Numbered from the stretch's first letter, positions 6,851 through 14,491 are shown. The stretch is DNA of 64,000 bases from a virus (IMGVR_UViG_3300027963_000043:1-64000), one strand, 5' to 3'. Numbers and translations are program-made. The notes: a model not told the origin generated them from the sequence alone.

Positions 6851-8029
6851 ATGAAAAAAGTAGAAATTGACTTTAGTTCTAGTTTAGCTAAAAAAGGTAA
6901 AGCCCCACTTAATAAACCATTTAGACTTCCTTCTGGAAGCAAAAAGAAATTTGGCGTTTATGTAAAGAACGATAAAGGTAATATTGTAAAAGTTACTTTT
7001 GGCGATCCAAACATGTCAATTAAAAGAGACAATCCTGAAAGACGCAAATCTTATAGAGCAAGACACGGTTGCGATAATCCTGGCCCAAAATGGAAAGCTA
7101 ATTATTGGAGTTGTAAAATGTGGAGCGCGAAGCCAGTTAGTAAAATTACTGCAAGTGAAGAAGAAATTACTTTAGAAGCAGAAGTGCAAGGTAAAAATAA
7201 AGGACTTTGGTACAACATTCAACAAAAGAAAAAAAGAATGGGTAAAAATTATCGTCCAGCAAAACCAGGATCTCCTGATCGCCCAACTCCAGAAGCTCTT
7301 AAAAAAGCTCAAGCAGAAGATTATTCTAACGAACAATACGAATGGGATGGGGAAACAGAGTTTGATCAAACTGTATTTTTAGAAGACAAATCTTTAGCTC
7401 AAGTTGAAGAAGTAGAAGATGAATTTGAAGATTATAAAGAAGATTTTTATGGAATGATAGTTGGTTCAATCAATTCTATCTATCAACATTCAAAAAATGT
7501 AGTTGAAAAATTAAATGATCCAATGGTGAAAGAAAATCTTACAGAACCATTCTTACAACAAATGGCTATTCTTGCAGAAGATTATATGATTACTATTCAT
7601 AATTATGTAATGTTCAATAAAGAAAACGAAGAGCCAGAAGATATGGAAGAAAGCGAAGCCTCTACAATGTTTAAAGTTGGAGACAAAGTTCGTAATGTAA
7701 ATGCAAATTGCAAACATTATGGTAGTGAAGGAATCGTTAAAGAAATTCGTGATTTACCAGAAAACATGGGGTACGCAGTTATGTACGAATGCACAAATGA
7801 TGGATCAACTTGGAAAAAAGGTGATATGCTCGGTAAAACAGAAATTCAACTAGTAAAAGCTTCTTATAATAAAAAATATCAAATAGAAGCAGATGAAGAA
7901 TACAAAAAAATGATGACCATTGAAGGTGAAAAAATCAATGAGTTCTTAAAAAAATGTATTCCTACAAAAAAAGGTGATGATAAATCTAAATTTAAATCTT
8001 GCCTTGAAGACTACAAAAAAAATAAGTAA
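6851..8029 (+). CDS. Conserved phage protein with RARHxCDNPGP motif (392 aa)
   Basis: The N-terminal block (about 1-95) has FGVYVKNDKGNIVKVTFGDP, then NPERRKSYRARHGCDNPG and a YWSCKMW end; from memory this block is common in large environmental phages, often attached to other domains, and could bind metal through its Cys and His. The middle is acidic and helical (160-265). A barrel-like segment follows near 275-335 (FKVGDKVRNV...EGIVKEI), resembling a KOW or SH3-like fold. The lysine-rich C-terminus has two cysteines (FLKKCIPTKKGDDKSKFKSC). Likely structural or assembly-related, but unproved. It overlaps the next ORF by 56 nt. Confidence 0.6.
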   Translation: MKKVEIDFSSSLAKKGKAPLNKPFRLPSGSKKKFGVYVKNDKGNIVKVTFGDPNMSIKRDNPERRKSYRARHGCDNPGPKWKANYWSCKMWSAKPVSKITASEEEITLEAEVQGKNKGLWYNIQQKKKRMGKNYRPAKPGSPDRPTPEALKKAQAEDYSNEQYEWDGETEFDQTVFLEDKSLAQVEEVEDEFEDYKEDFYGMIVGSINSIYQHSKNVVEKLNDPMVKENLTEPFLQQMAILAEDYMITIHNYVMFNKENEEPEDMEESEASTMFKVGDKVRNVNANCKHYGSEGIVKEIRDLPENMGYAVMYECTNDGSTWKKGDMLGKTEIQLVKASYNKKYQIEADEEYKKMMTIEGEKINEFLKKCIPTKKGDDKSKFKSCLEDYKKNK

Positions 8030-8540
8030 ACTCTGGAACTGGAAAACAAAAACATTACTTGTTGGGGTTGCGTTAATCGTATCTTGGATCTCCTGCTTAA
8101 AAATTGGATTTGAATTAAAGAAATATAACTCAATAACAAATCTTCCTAATTCTTGTTTTGTCGATTCAATGATTTATGCTTCTAGATGTAATCTTCTTTT
8201 AATAAGTAGTTCTGATACTTGGAACAGCGTCTATGGTTTTACCTTTGGTTATAAAGATGATAAAGAAGCTATCCTTGGTCATGCAGTTTGTGTTTTTGAG
8301 TATAATAATAATTTATGGATGTATGATCCTAATTGGGGCACATCTCCTATATGCAAAATTGGAGATAGAAAAAAATACAAAGAAAAAATAAAGTTGTATA
8401 TAAACAAAACTTACCCTATAATAGTAATAGAGGATTTTATGTTAAATGATTGGACATATGTTCAAAAAACAAAGAAAAATAAAATGAACAAAACTTATCA
8501 AGAGGTGTCTATACATTTAGATGAAGACAAGAAGGAGTAA
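7974..8540 (+). CDS. Membrane-anchored papain-like protein candidate (188 aa)
   Basis: One transmembrane segment lies at about 27-45 (TLLVGVALIVSWISCLKIGF). The downstream domain has a possible triad: C61 in PNSCFVDSMIYA, H103 in GHAVCVF, D118 in MYDPNWG. This C...GHAxxxF...YDPxxG order is typical of transglutaminase-like or C39-like cysteine peptidases. It would be tethered to the inner membrane, probably facing the periplasm. The start is uncertain: the long overlap with the previous gene means a later start is possible. The Shine-Dalgarno of the first PEP-CTERM gene lies in its last codons, linking it to the surface cassette. Confidence 0.5.
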   Translation: MMINLNLNLALKTTKKISKLWNWKTKTLLVGVALIVSWISCLKIGFELKKYNSITNLPNSCFVDSMIYASRCNLLLISSSDTWNSVYGFTFGYKDDKEAILGHAVCVFEYNNNLWMYDPNWGTSPICKIGDRKKYKEKIKLYINKTYPIIVIEDFMLNDWTYVQKTKKNKMNKTYQEVSIHLDEDKKE

Positions 8541-8549
8541 ACTAATATC

Positions 8550-9296
8550 ATGAAAATAAACCTATTAAAAAGGTTACTAAGAAGCAAAGCCGCAAATTTA
8601 ATTGCGGCTTTTTTAATGCTCAATAGCGCTAATGCAGCTACTGTTTACTGGAATAATGATAATGGATATGGAGATCGTTCATGGTCAGATGACTACAACT
8701 GGAATGGTGGCTCACCTACTAGCATGGATAACGCTTTGATTATGGGAACTGAATGGAATATTAGTCTAGATAATATGCCAATTGTAAATACTGCAAATAA
8801 CTTTGCAGATCAAATTTATGTACGTAGAGGAGCAGGAATATCAATTACTACAAATGGATCACTTCTTGCAAAAGATTTAATTACAGGCTTAGATGGAAAT
8901 TCAAATGTAGTTGATATCTCAGGAGGGCTTTTAACATTAACAGGTATATTAAATCTTGGTGCTGGAGGATATGATGGAAAAGTAAATATATCAAATGGAA
9001 GTTTAGTCGCTAATAGCCTTTCAATCAATACTTTAGGAGGCGCAGGAATAAACATTGGTCAATCTGGAACATTTATTGTTGAATATACTGCTACTAATTT
9101 TAATAATATTAATTATTGGATTGGAGTAAATGCTATTACTGCAGATGGTGGTGCAGGAATAGTTGATATAAATACTACTACTTATGCAGATAAAATTGTA
9201 CTTAGTGCAATACCAGAACCAAGCATTTATGCAAGTTTTGGAATTGGATTAATTGCTTTACTTTCAGTTCGTAATTTCAATAAAAAAAGGATATAA
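8550..9296 (+). CDS. PEP-CTERM surface protein 1
   Basis: Predicted secreted protein of 248 residues. The signal peptide (about 1-29) has a basic KRLLRSK region, a hydrophobic LIAAFLML core and an ANA end. The mature part is beta-rich with G- and N-rich strands like autotransporter-type repeats. The C-terminus is a full PEP-CTERM tripartite signal: IPEP, a hydrophobic segment (YASFGIGLIALLS) and a basic tail (NFNKKRI). In bacteria with exosortase this tail is recognised and processed, sending proteins to the cell surface. AAGGAG lies 13 nt upstream inside the previous gene, so translation is probably coupled. The signal-peptide codons contain an intrinsic-terminator-like hairpin (8586-8614). 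Such proteins are very rare in phages; a host origin is likely. Confidence 0.85.
   Translation: MKINLLKRLLRSKAANLIAAFLMLNSANAATVYWNNDNGYGDRSWSDDYNWNGGSPTSMDNALIMGTEWNISLDNMPIVNTANNFADQIYVRRGAGISITTNGSLLAKDLITGLDGNSNVVDISGGLLTLTGILNLGAGGYDGKVNISNGSLVANSLSINTLGGAGINIGQSGTFIVEYTATNFNNINYWIGVNAITADGGAGIVDINTTTYADKIVLSAIPEPSIYASFGIGLIALLSVRNFNKKRI
8586..8614 (+). terminator. Intrinsic-terminator-like hairpin inside the PEP-CTERM 1 signal peptide
   Basis: A 10-bp stem (8586-8595 with 8602-8611, core AGCCGCAA/TTGCGGCT) with a 6-nt loop ends in six T residues. It is GC-rich in an AT-rich setting and looks like a textbook rho-independent terminator, yet lies about 40 nt inside the reading frame. It could be an attenuator for the cassette, or a former terminator of the upstream operon captured at an insertion junction. 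Confidence 0.65.
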
Positions 9297-9300
9297 ATTT

Positions 9301-11760
9301 ATGAAAAAAATAATACTAACAATACTAACAGCATTAACACTAACTGTTAATTCACAAGCAGTAGTTTTCTTGTGGAATAATACTGGAACAAATTGGACGT
9401 CTCCAACAAGTTGGACAAATGGAGCGCAACCTGCATCTACTAGTTCTAGTACTACTACAGATGAAATTCAATTTGGTAATTTTGGAGTCAGTAACAATAC
9501 TGTTGTATTGACTTCTACCAGATCTACAAGAAATATAACATTCCTAACTAATGCAAATGCATATTTGATTAACAGTTTCAATGGTACACAAACAGTATCA
9601 TCTAGTGGAGGTATTACAAATAACTCTACTGCTACTCAAACATTTAATATATTAGTAGAAAATGCTAACGCCAGCAATACTTGGTTTCAAACAGCAGGTG
9701 GTGGATTGGTATTTAATAATATAGCTTCACTTACCACCGCTTCTTCAAGTACATCTAGAACTCTTACTCTTGCAGGAGATGGTTCATTCACATTCAACAA
9801 TGAACTCAGACAAGGACCTCTATCAACTGCTGGTAAAGTTATATACACAGGTAACGGTAGCGTCACATTCAATGGTAACAATACGCTGGGTGGAGGATTT
9901 GATATGACAGGAGGTGGCACTGTGACTGTTAATGGTGCTACTGGTATGGGTACTGGTGCAATAACACTTGGAGGAGCAAGTGGTACAACTAATATGCCCA
10001 AGCTTATAGTTAATACGGCTAACGGTTTATCTGCTTCTAATAGTTTGAAAGGTTCTACTAGTTTATCTACTATGGGAACATTGGATCTAGCAGGATCTAA
10101 TTCTGCTGCTGTTACTACTTATGTTATGAATCAATATCAAGGCAATAATATGAACTTTACCAATCATGGAGGATACAAGACATTACTGCAGTTTACTAAT
10201 AGTGCCAATACGCTCACTGTATCTTCAGGTTCTAGTGGTGGCAGAAGACTTTTTAACAACAGTACTAATTTAACTGTGCAGTTTGATGGTTCATTGGACA
10301 TTGGAGGAACAGTTGCAGATACAAGTGTTGTAGGTGGTGTAGGTGACTTTATATTTAAAGGTTCTCTACTCAATACTGGAGGAGCTATTAGAGGCTTAAC
10401 TAAGTCAGGAACTGGAACAGCAATTTTTCAAGCAGTCAATTCTTACAATGGTGATACTACTATACAAGATGGTACATTTATAGTTGATACTGCTGGTTCT
10501 ATTGCTTCTAGTGCTGCTATAATATCAGGTGGCACCTTAAGAGTTAAAGGTTCAGCTGGTAGTATAACTGCTAACGCAGGAAACTTAATAGTTGATAGCA
10601 CTGGGACTATTGGTAATTTCTCTATCGGTGTCACCACTACGGTATCAGTAGATGGTACAACTGGTACAATAACACAAGGCGGTGGCACCTTGGACTTGAG
10701 AGGGACTGGTAGTACATTCTCCATGTCTGCAGGAACTGCTACAGTGTATAATGGAGCGTTTCTTGGCAACTCTACCCTCACAGGAGGAAGCTTGCTCAAT
10801 AGCGGTACAATAGGCGAAACAACCATTGCCACAGGCAGTACTTTTGATGTAAAGACAGGTGGTACATCTTCTAAAGCTACTGTAAATGGTGGTACTTTGT
10901 TGGTATCAGGATCAGTCGCACAGACTGTTGTTAATTCTGGTACAGCCACAGTAAATTCTGGTGGCAATTCTGGTATCACAACTGTTAATGGCAGCACATT
11001 GGATGTATATGGAAGAACTGGTATATCAACAGTAAATACTGGTGGTACACTCAATGTAAAATCAGGCGGTAGTCTCTTAGGTACTAGTACTGTTGGTGGT
11101 GGTACTTTATTAGTAGAAGGAACAGCTGGAACTGTTATAGTTAATTCTGGCACAGCAACAGTTAATACTGGTGGCGTTATTGGTAGTACAACTATCAATG
11201 GAAGTTTACTATCAGTAAATGGAAGCGCAGGAGATGTTTTAGTAAATACAGGAGGTACATTAGGTGGCTCTGGTAGTGTGCAGGGCTTAACTCTAAATGG
11301 TGGTACTGTGGCCCCTGGCAATAGCCCTGGTCTGCTAACTGCTTATGAGTTGAATGGAAGTAATGGAACATTCCAATTCCAATTAGGCGCACCAACTACC
11401 AGAGGTATTACCTACGATGCAATTAATGTAACTAGCTTATTAACATTGGGAGCTAATACAGTATTTACATTTGAGACATTGGATAATTATATATATGCAG
11501 ATGGTAATACATATGATTTATTTGATTGGGGTTCAGCTGACATGAGCACATTTGATGTAGCAGTATTAGAAGCTGCTCTTCCTAATCTAAATACTCCTAG
11601 TACAGATCTCAAGTGGAATGTTAGTAACTTTACTACAGATGGTACAATTGGTGTTATACCAGAACCTTCTACAGGTTCACTCATGATGTTTGGTATTGCT
11701 AGCTTGATTACGCTCAAAGCTATAAGGAGAAAAAAATGCCAACATCAAAATCATTCTTAG
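9301..11760 (+). CDS. PEP-CTERM surface protein 2 with autotransporter-type repeats (819 aa)
   Basis: The start is the ATG at 9301 (MKKIILTILTALTLTVNSQA), giving a clean signal peptide; 16 further upstream codons are open but unlikely, and AAAAAAGG precedes the ATG. The mature protein is almost all G/T/S/N-rich beta repeats: a passenger-like region (about 20-380), a GDTTIQDGTFIVDTAG motif typical of autotransporter-associated beta-strand repeats, then AIDA-like GGTLxVxxG(G/S) units to about 680, ending LNGGTVAPGNSPG. The C-terminus is a PEP-CTERM signal: VIPEPSTGS, a hydrophobic stretch, then RRKK. Probably a right-handed beta-helix displayed on the host surface, perhaps altering adhesion or shielding receptors. 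GC is higher than in adjacent phage genes. It lies 4 nt after PEP-CTERM 1. Confidence 0.85.
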   Translation: MKKIILTILTALTLTVNSQAVVFLWNNTGTNWTSPTSWTNGAQPASTSSSTTTDEIQFGNFGVSNNTVVLTSTRSTRNITFLTNANAYLINSFNGTQTVSSSGGITNNSTATQTFNILVENANASNTWFQTAGGGLVFNNIASLTTASSSTSRTLTLAGDGSFTFNNELRQGPLSTAGKVIYTGNGSVTFNGNNTLGGGFDMTGGGTVTVNGATGMGTGAITLGGASGTTNMPKLIVNTANGLSASNSLKGSTSLSTMGTLDLAGSNSAAVTTYVMNQYQGNNMNFTNHGGYKTLLQFTNSANTLTVSSGSSGGRRLFNNSTNLTVQFDGSLDIGGTVADTSVVGGVGDFIFKGSLLNTGGAIRGLTKSGTGTAIFQAVNSYNGDTTIQDGTFIVDTAGSIASSAAIISGGTLRVKGSAGSITANAGNLIVDSTGTIGNFSIGVTTTVSVDGTTGTITQGGGTLDLRGTGSTFSMSAGTATVYNGAFLGNSTLTGGSLLNSGTIGETTIATGSTFDVKTGGTSSKATVNGGTLLVSGSVAQTVVNSGTATVNSGGNSGITTVNGSTLDVYGRTGISTVNTGGTLNVKSGGSLLGTSTVGGGTLLVEGTAGTVIVNSGTATVNTGGVIGSTTINGSLLSVNGSAGDVLVNTGGTLGGSGSVQGLTLNGGTVAPGNSPGLLTAYELNGSNGTFQFQLGAPTTRGITYDAINVTSLLTLGANTVFTFETLDNYIYADGNTYDLFDWGSADMSTFDVAVLEAALPNLNTPSTDLKWNVSNFTTDGTIGVIPEPSTGSLMMFGIASLITLKAIRRKKCQHQNHS

Positions 11761-12404
11761 AGCATTTAAGATTATTAAAACTCTCACATTTTGGTTTTAC
11801 ATTAGTTGAAATGTTAGTTGTAATTGGTATAATTGGATTATTAGCGAGTTTGATATTTCCTGCGTATTCATCCGTTAAACGTAAATCATCTCAAGCTGTT
11901 TGTGCATCAAATATGAAACAAGTAGGTATGGCAATTAATTTATTTGCTAATGATAATGATGGTTGGCTTCCTCCTGGTCCAGATGGTCAAACAATCAATA
12001 CATTTATTCGAGATTCTAGGTATGGAGGCAATACTGCAAATGTTGTTGATAAATCTAATCTTGAATATTATATTACAAATTATATAACTGTTCGATCTAT
12101 AGGTGGTAAAAAAAGAAAAGGTAATCCAGTCTTTACTTGTCCAGCACATGATGAAAAACATTCTATAATATGGAAAAGAGGATCTTGTTTTGGTGGAGCT
12201 GGCGGAGTATATGGCATACAAAATTCAGAAAAATTAATTGGAGTAGATACAAATGATTATTTTTTAGTTGATTTTACAAAGGCTTTTACAAATCATTCGA
12301 CTATATCTTTAAATGAAACAGTAAAAAATCCTCATGGTCAATTTAGAAATCTGTTAAGAACAGATGGTAGTGTAATATTAGAATCTGATACAAAAATTAG
12401 ATAG
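11736..12404 (+). CDS. Type II/IV pseudopilin-like protein with H-X9-DG motif
   Basis: A 222-residue protein with a prepilin N-terminus: a basic/polar leader ending at GFTLVEML near residue 27, cleavage expected after G, E5 present in the mature form, and a hydrophobic helix (VVIGIIGLLASLIF). The globular part has SNMKQVGMAINLFANDNDG, and the C-terminus has H, nine residues, then DG (HGQFRNLLRTDG). That signature is known from prepilin-like proteins abundant in Planctomycetes, Verrucomicrobia and Lentisphaerae. It would enter the inner membrane and may be processed by the host prepilin peptidase, joining or poisoning a type II secretion or pilus system. AAGGAG is 6 nt upstream inside the previous gene; the 25-nt overlap implies coupling. 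Confidence 0.85.
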   Translation: MPTSKSFLEHLRLLKLSHFGFTLVEMLVVIGIIGLLASLIFPAYSSVKRKSSQAVCASNMKQVGMAINLFANDNDGWLPPGPDGQTINTFIRDSRYGGNTANVVDKSNLEYYITNYITVRSIGGKKRKGNPVFTCPAHDEKHSIIWKRGSCFGGAGGVYGIQNSEKLIGVDTNDYFLVDFTKAFTNHSTISLNETVKNPHGQFRNLLRTDGSVILESDTKIR

Positions 12405-12412
12405 AATAAAGA

Positions 12413-12682
12413 ATGGAAAATGATATGAGAAACCTATTATTAGATAATTACGAAAAGAGTCTTCCGTCTAAAAGGGATACAGAAGATTTTATAACTAATT
12501 TTCATCAATATAGAGCCAAAAAGAAAGCTCAACAAAAAACACATTATGGATTACTTTTTGCTTGCATTTTAATATTAACCATGATAGGATCAATTGTGGC
12601 CAAACAAACTAAAAATAATTTAGATATACAAACCGCAGCTGGATTAGAAAAATGCAATACGCAACTCATGGAAAAAAAGTAG
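12413..12682 (+). CDS. Small single-span membrane protein (89 aa)
   Basis: Not recognised. A charged helical N-terminus (about 1-43, ending RAKKKAQQKTHYG) precedes one hydrophobic span (LLFACILILTMIGSIVAK) and a short outer tail. The layout resembles anti-sigma-like or FtsL-like bitopic proteins, but no signature is visible. It follows the pseudopilin by 8 nt and overlaps the next ORF by 31 nt, so the genes are probably co-translated. In some bacteria short membrane proteins accompany FecR-domain proteins; FecR is three genes downstream. Confidence 0.55.
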   Translation: MENDMRNLLLDNYEKSLPSKRDTEDFITNFHQYRAKKKAQQKTHYGLLFACILILTMIGSIVAKQTKNNLDIQTAAGLEKCNTQLMEKK

Positions 12683-12870
12683 TCTTTGAAGGAGATGTCA
12701 AAGAAGTATCTAATTGGGTAAATAAAAACGTTGGAGATCATCAAACAGTATCACTAAAAGAATATTTTCAAGATGATATTTTTGGGGTATATAAAAATGG
12801 CGAAGAAAATTATAGATACTATTATCAATGTTTGGGCCATGGAAGATATTCAATTTTCATAATACAATGA
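12652..12870 (+). CDS. Small unknown protein (72 aa)
   Basis: Not recognised. The frame (MQYATHGKKVVFEGD...) overlaps the membrane-protein gene by 31 nt and the next gene by the four bases ATGA. It has no membrane span, is rich in Y and charged residues and ends with a hydrophobic SIFIIQ. The tight overlaps on both sides are the main evidence that it is real. Confidence 0.45.
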   Translation: MQYATHGKKVVFEGDVKEVSNWVNKNVGDHQTVSLKEYFQDDIFGVYKNGEENYRYYYQCLGHGRYSIFIIQ

Positions 12871-13181
12871 AATCATTTATAACATCAGAGTTATTACTTT
12901 ATTTATCATTATTTCCAATAGCTGCTATTTGTGCATTTTTTTATACAAAAAACGTTGGACCTATAAAGCAATATAATCTTGGTCTTGATTTTGAATATGT
13001 GCCAGTTGATGAAGGATCATCTTTTATATGTAAAGCAGAACCAATAGGCGAGAATAGTCATCCTTGGATTTTAAGCTTACAACCAAAACCAAAGCCAGTT
13101 ATAGATACAAATGAACACTATATATGTATAGGTTATATGAGAAAACGAATAAGATTAGTAACAAATTTATGCACAAATTAA
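12867..13181 (+). CDS. Small membrane-anchored or secreted protein (104 aa)
   Basis: The start is set at the ATG at 12867 (MKSFITSELLLYLSLFPIAA), which overlaps the preceding TGA; a further 13 upstream codons are possible but hydrophilic. The N-terminal hydrophobic stretch (about 8-25) is a signal anchor or signal peptide. The rest is soluble and contains three cysteines (FICKAEP, YICIGYM, NLCTN) that could form disulfides in the periplasm. No family recognised. It belongs to the cassette between the pseudopilin and FecR genes. Confidence 0.5.
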   Translation: MKSFITSELLLYLSLFPIAAICAFFYTKNVGPIKQYNLGLDFEYVPVDEGSSFICKAEPIGENSHPWILSLQPKPKPVIDTNEHYICIGYMRKRIRLVTNLCTN

Positions 13182-13217
13182 ATCTAATGAATTTAAACTT
13201 CACCTGTCTAATAGATT

Positions 13218-14114
13218 ATGAGAACATTAATTTATCTAGCTATATTAGCATTATCAACTCATAGTGCTTCTGCATCATTTGTATCATTTTTAAAAAATAA
13301 CGTATATAGAGTTGAGAACACAAATAAAGTTTCAGCAGTACTAAATGATAAAATAGAATCAAATACACAAGTTGGGACTGGTGAACAAAGTATGTGCGAA
13401 TTATCATTAGATGATAAGTCAGTCACAAGAATTGGTGCCAATGCAATTTTTTCTTTTACAGAACAAGAGAGATTAGTTAAATGCGATAAAGGAACATTTC
13501 TTGTTTCAAAAGATCCAGAAACAGAAACTATAACTGTAACAACAGGAAGTGTTACAGCTGCGATTAGTGGCAGTACTGTAGTGCTTGATGTAAAAGATGA
13601 TGCTACTCATATTGCAGTCGCTGAAACAACCAAAGGAGTTATAGTAACAGATAAAAATGGTAAATCAATGACATTACAATCTGGCGAAGGAATTTCTGCA
13701 ACACCAAATGGAATGACATCTTCAAGTCCAAAGAGTGTTGATATAAAAGATTTAATATCTTCATCACCTTTATTTACTGAAAAAGGATTAGCACCACTTG
13801 CTAACGATGCTTTAATTAAAGGTGTTACTAGCGCACAAGAAACTGCAAAAGCCCAAGGCATATCTTTTGCTAGTGAAATAAATGATGTAGTATGTGGTAG
13901 AATTGATAGCGCAACTGCTTTAGGTAAAGTTGATGGAGGTGATATTCCTGATATTGATACTGCTGCTGGTTCTGAAGTATCAACTAGTCCTGCACCAGTG
14001 GGTAGTGGAGCAGGAGCAGTATCTAACTCACAACAGTTTAATCCTTTAATGAATCCTAATCTTGTACCACCAGTAACTTCAAATCCAAATCCTAGAGAAG
14101 CCACGCCAATTTAA
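13218..14114 (+). CDS. FecR-domain protein with signal peptide
   Basis: A 298-residue exported protein. The signal peptide is MRTLIYLAILALSTHSASA. Residues about 30-165 form a FecR-type beta domain: VNDKIESNTQVGTGEQSxCEL-like start, LDDKSVTRIGANAIFSF, then TGSVTAAISGSTVVLDV and TLQSGEGI. The C-terminal part is low-complexity (S, P, G, N). Classical FecR proteins span the inner membrane and signal to an ECF sigma factor. Stand-alone secreted FecR proteins are common in Verrucomicrobiota and their function is unclear. It lacks an N-terminal cytoplasmic anti-sigma domain, so a structural or sensing role in the envelope is more likely. Confidence 0.75.
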   Translation: MRTLIYLAILALSTHSASASFVSFLKNNVYRVENTNKVSAVLNDKIESNTQVGTGEQSMCELSLDDKSVTRIGANAIFSFTEQERLVKCDKGTFLVSKDPETETITVTTGSVTAAISGSTVVLDVKDDATHIAVAETTKGVIVTDKNGKSMTLQSGEGISATPNGMTSSSPKSVDIKDLISSSPLFTEKGLAPLANDALIKGVTSAQETAKAQGISFASEINDVVCGRIDSATALGKVDGGDIPDIDTAAGSEVSTSPAPVGSGAGAVSNSQQFNPLMNPNLVPPVTSNPNPREATPI

Positions 14115-14118
14115 TCTG

Positions 14119-14125
14119 GTGTAAG
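14119..14125 (+). promoter_or_regulatory. GTGTAAG element for the gene at 14134
   Basis: One-base variant, 8 nt before the ATG at 14134; no Shine-Dalgarno. Confidence 0.45.
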
Positions 14126-14133
14126 CTTTATGT

Positions 14134-14400
14134 ATGTTAATTAAAATTAAGAATTGGTGGACTAATTTAAAAACTTATGATAAGTTCTTTTTTATCTCAT
14201 TTGTGCCAGCGATGCTTTTTACGTTTTGGGGGCTAAGTGACCTTTACTTTAATTACTTTGATTTATTAAGTAGAGAAGATCACCTTCAATTTTTTCTTAG
14301 AGTATTCTTTCCAGTATCAATAGCTACTTTAGTAACAGTATTAGAACGTAATAACAGGAAAAAATTAATAAAAGATATCAAAGATTATCTGGATGAATAA
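14134..14400 (+). CDS. Two-span small membrane protein (88 aa)
   Basis: A basic N-terminus (MLIKIKNWWTNLKTYDK) is followed by two hydrophobic segments (about 18-40 and 52-70, the second LRVFFPVSIATLVTVL) and a lysine-rich tail ending DIKDYLDE. The topology is compatible with a class II holin or a superinfection-exclusion membrane protein, but no family is recognised. Unlike the preceding cassette genes it uses the phage GTGTAA-type element. It is directly followed by a small minus-strand ORF that also encodes a membrane peptide. Confidence 0.55.
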   Translation: MLIKIKNWWTNLKTYDKFFFISFVPAMLFTFWGLSDLYFNYFDLLSREDHLQFFLRVFFPVSIATLVTVLERNNRKKLIKDIKDYLDE

Positions 14401-14475
14401 TTATTTCAATCTTTCAATAAGATAAAAGATATAAATAAATACTGCCACGCAAATTAATCCACTAGCCATAGTCAT
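14401..14475 (-). CDS. 24-residue single-span membrane peptide, antisense small gene
   Basis: The frame reads MTMASGLICVAVFIYIFYLI then ERLK. Almost the whole peptide is one membrane span with a charged end. An exact GTGTAAT on the minus strand ends 9 nt before its ATG, the spacing used by annotated genes in this phage, which is the strongest reason to call it. It starts convergently on the two-span protein gene and ends one base after it. A toxin-like, lysis or exclusion peptide is possible. Confidence 0.45.
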   Translation of the reverse strand: MTMASGLICVAVFIYIFYLIERLK

Positions 14476-14484
14476 ATAAAAATT

Positions 14485-14491
14485 ATTACAC
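14485..14491 (-). promoter_or_regulatory. Minus-strand GTGTAAT element for the small ORF at 14475
   Basis: Exact motif on the minus strand in the gap between two plus-strand genes, 9 nt before an ATG. It explains an otherwise featureless intergenic region. Confidence 0.5.

Noticed and set aside
9687-11395. Long minus-strand frames, including one of 292 codons, opposite the PEP-CTERM repeat gene
   Set aside because: Their proline/valine-rich sequence is the complement of glycine/threonine repeats; no start signals and no independent evidence.
12370-12376. GTGTAAT within the end of the pseudopilin gene
   Set aside because: It lies inside coding sequence (codons for SVI) and 36 nt before the next ATG without a clear Shine-Dalgarno, so chance is likely; worth a look if a transcript starts there.
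13218-14114. FecR protein as a classical anti-sigma regulator paired with the phage sigma factor
   Set aside because: It has a cleavable signal peptide and no cytoplasmic anti-sigma domain, and the sigma factor is distant and of the late-gene type.
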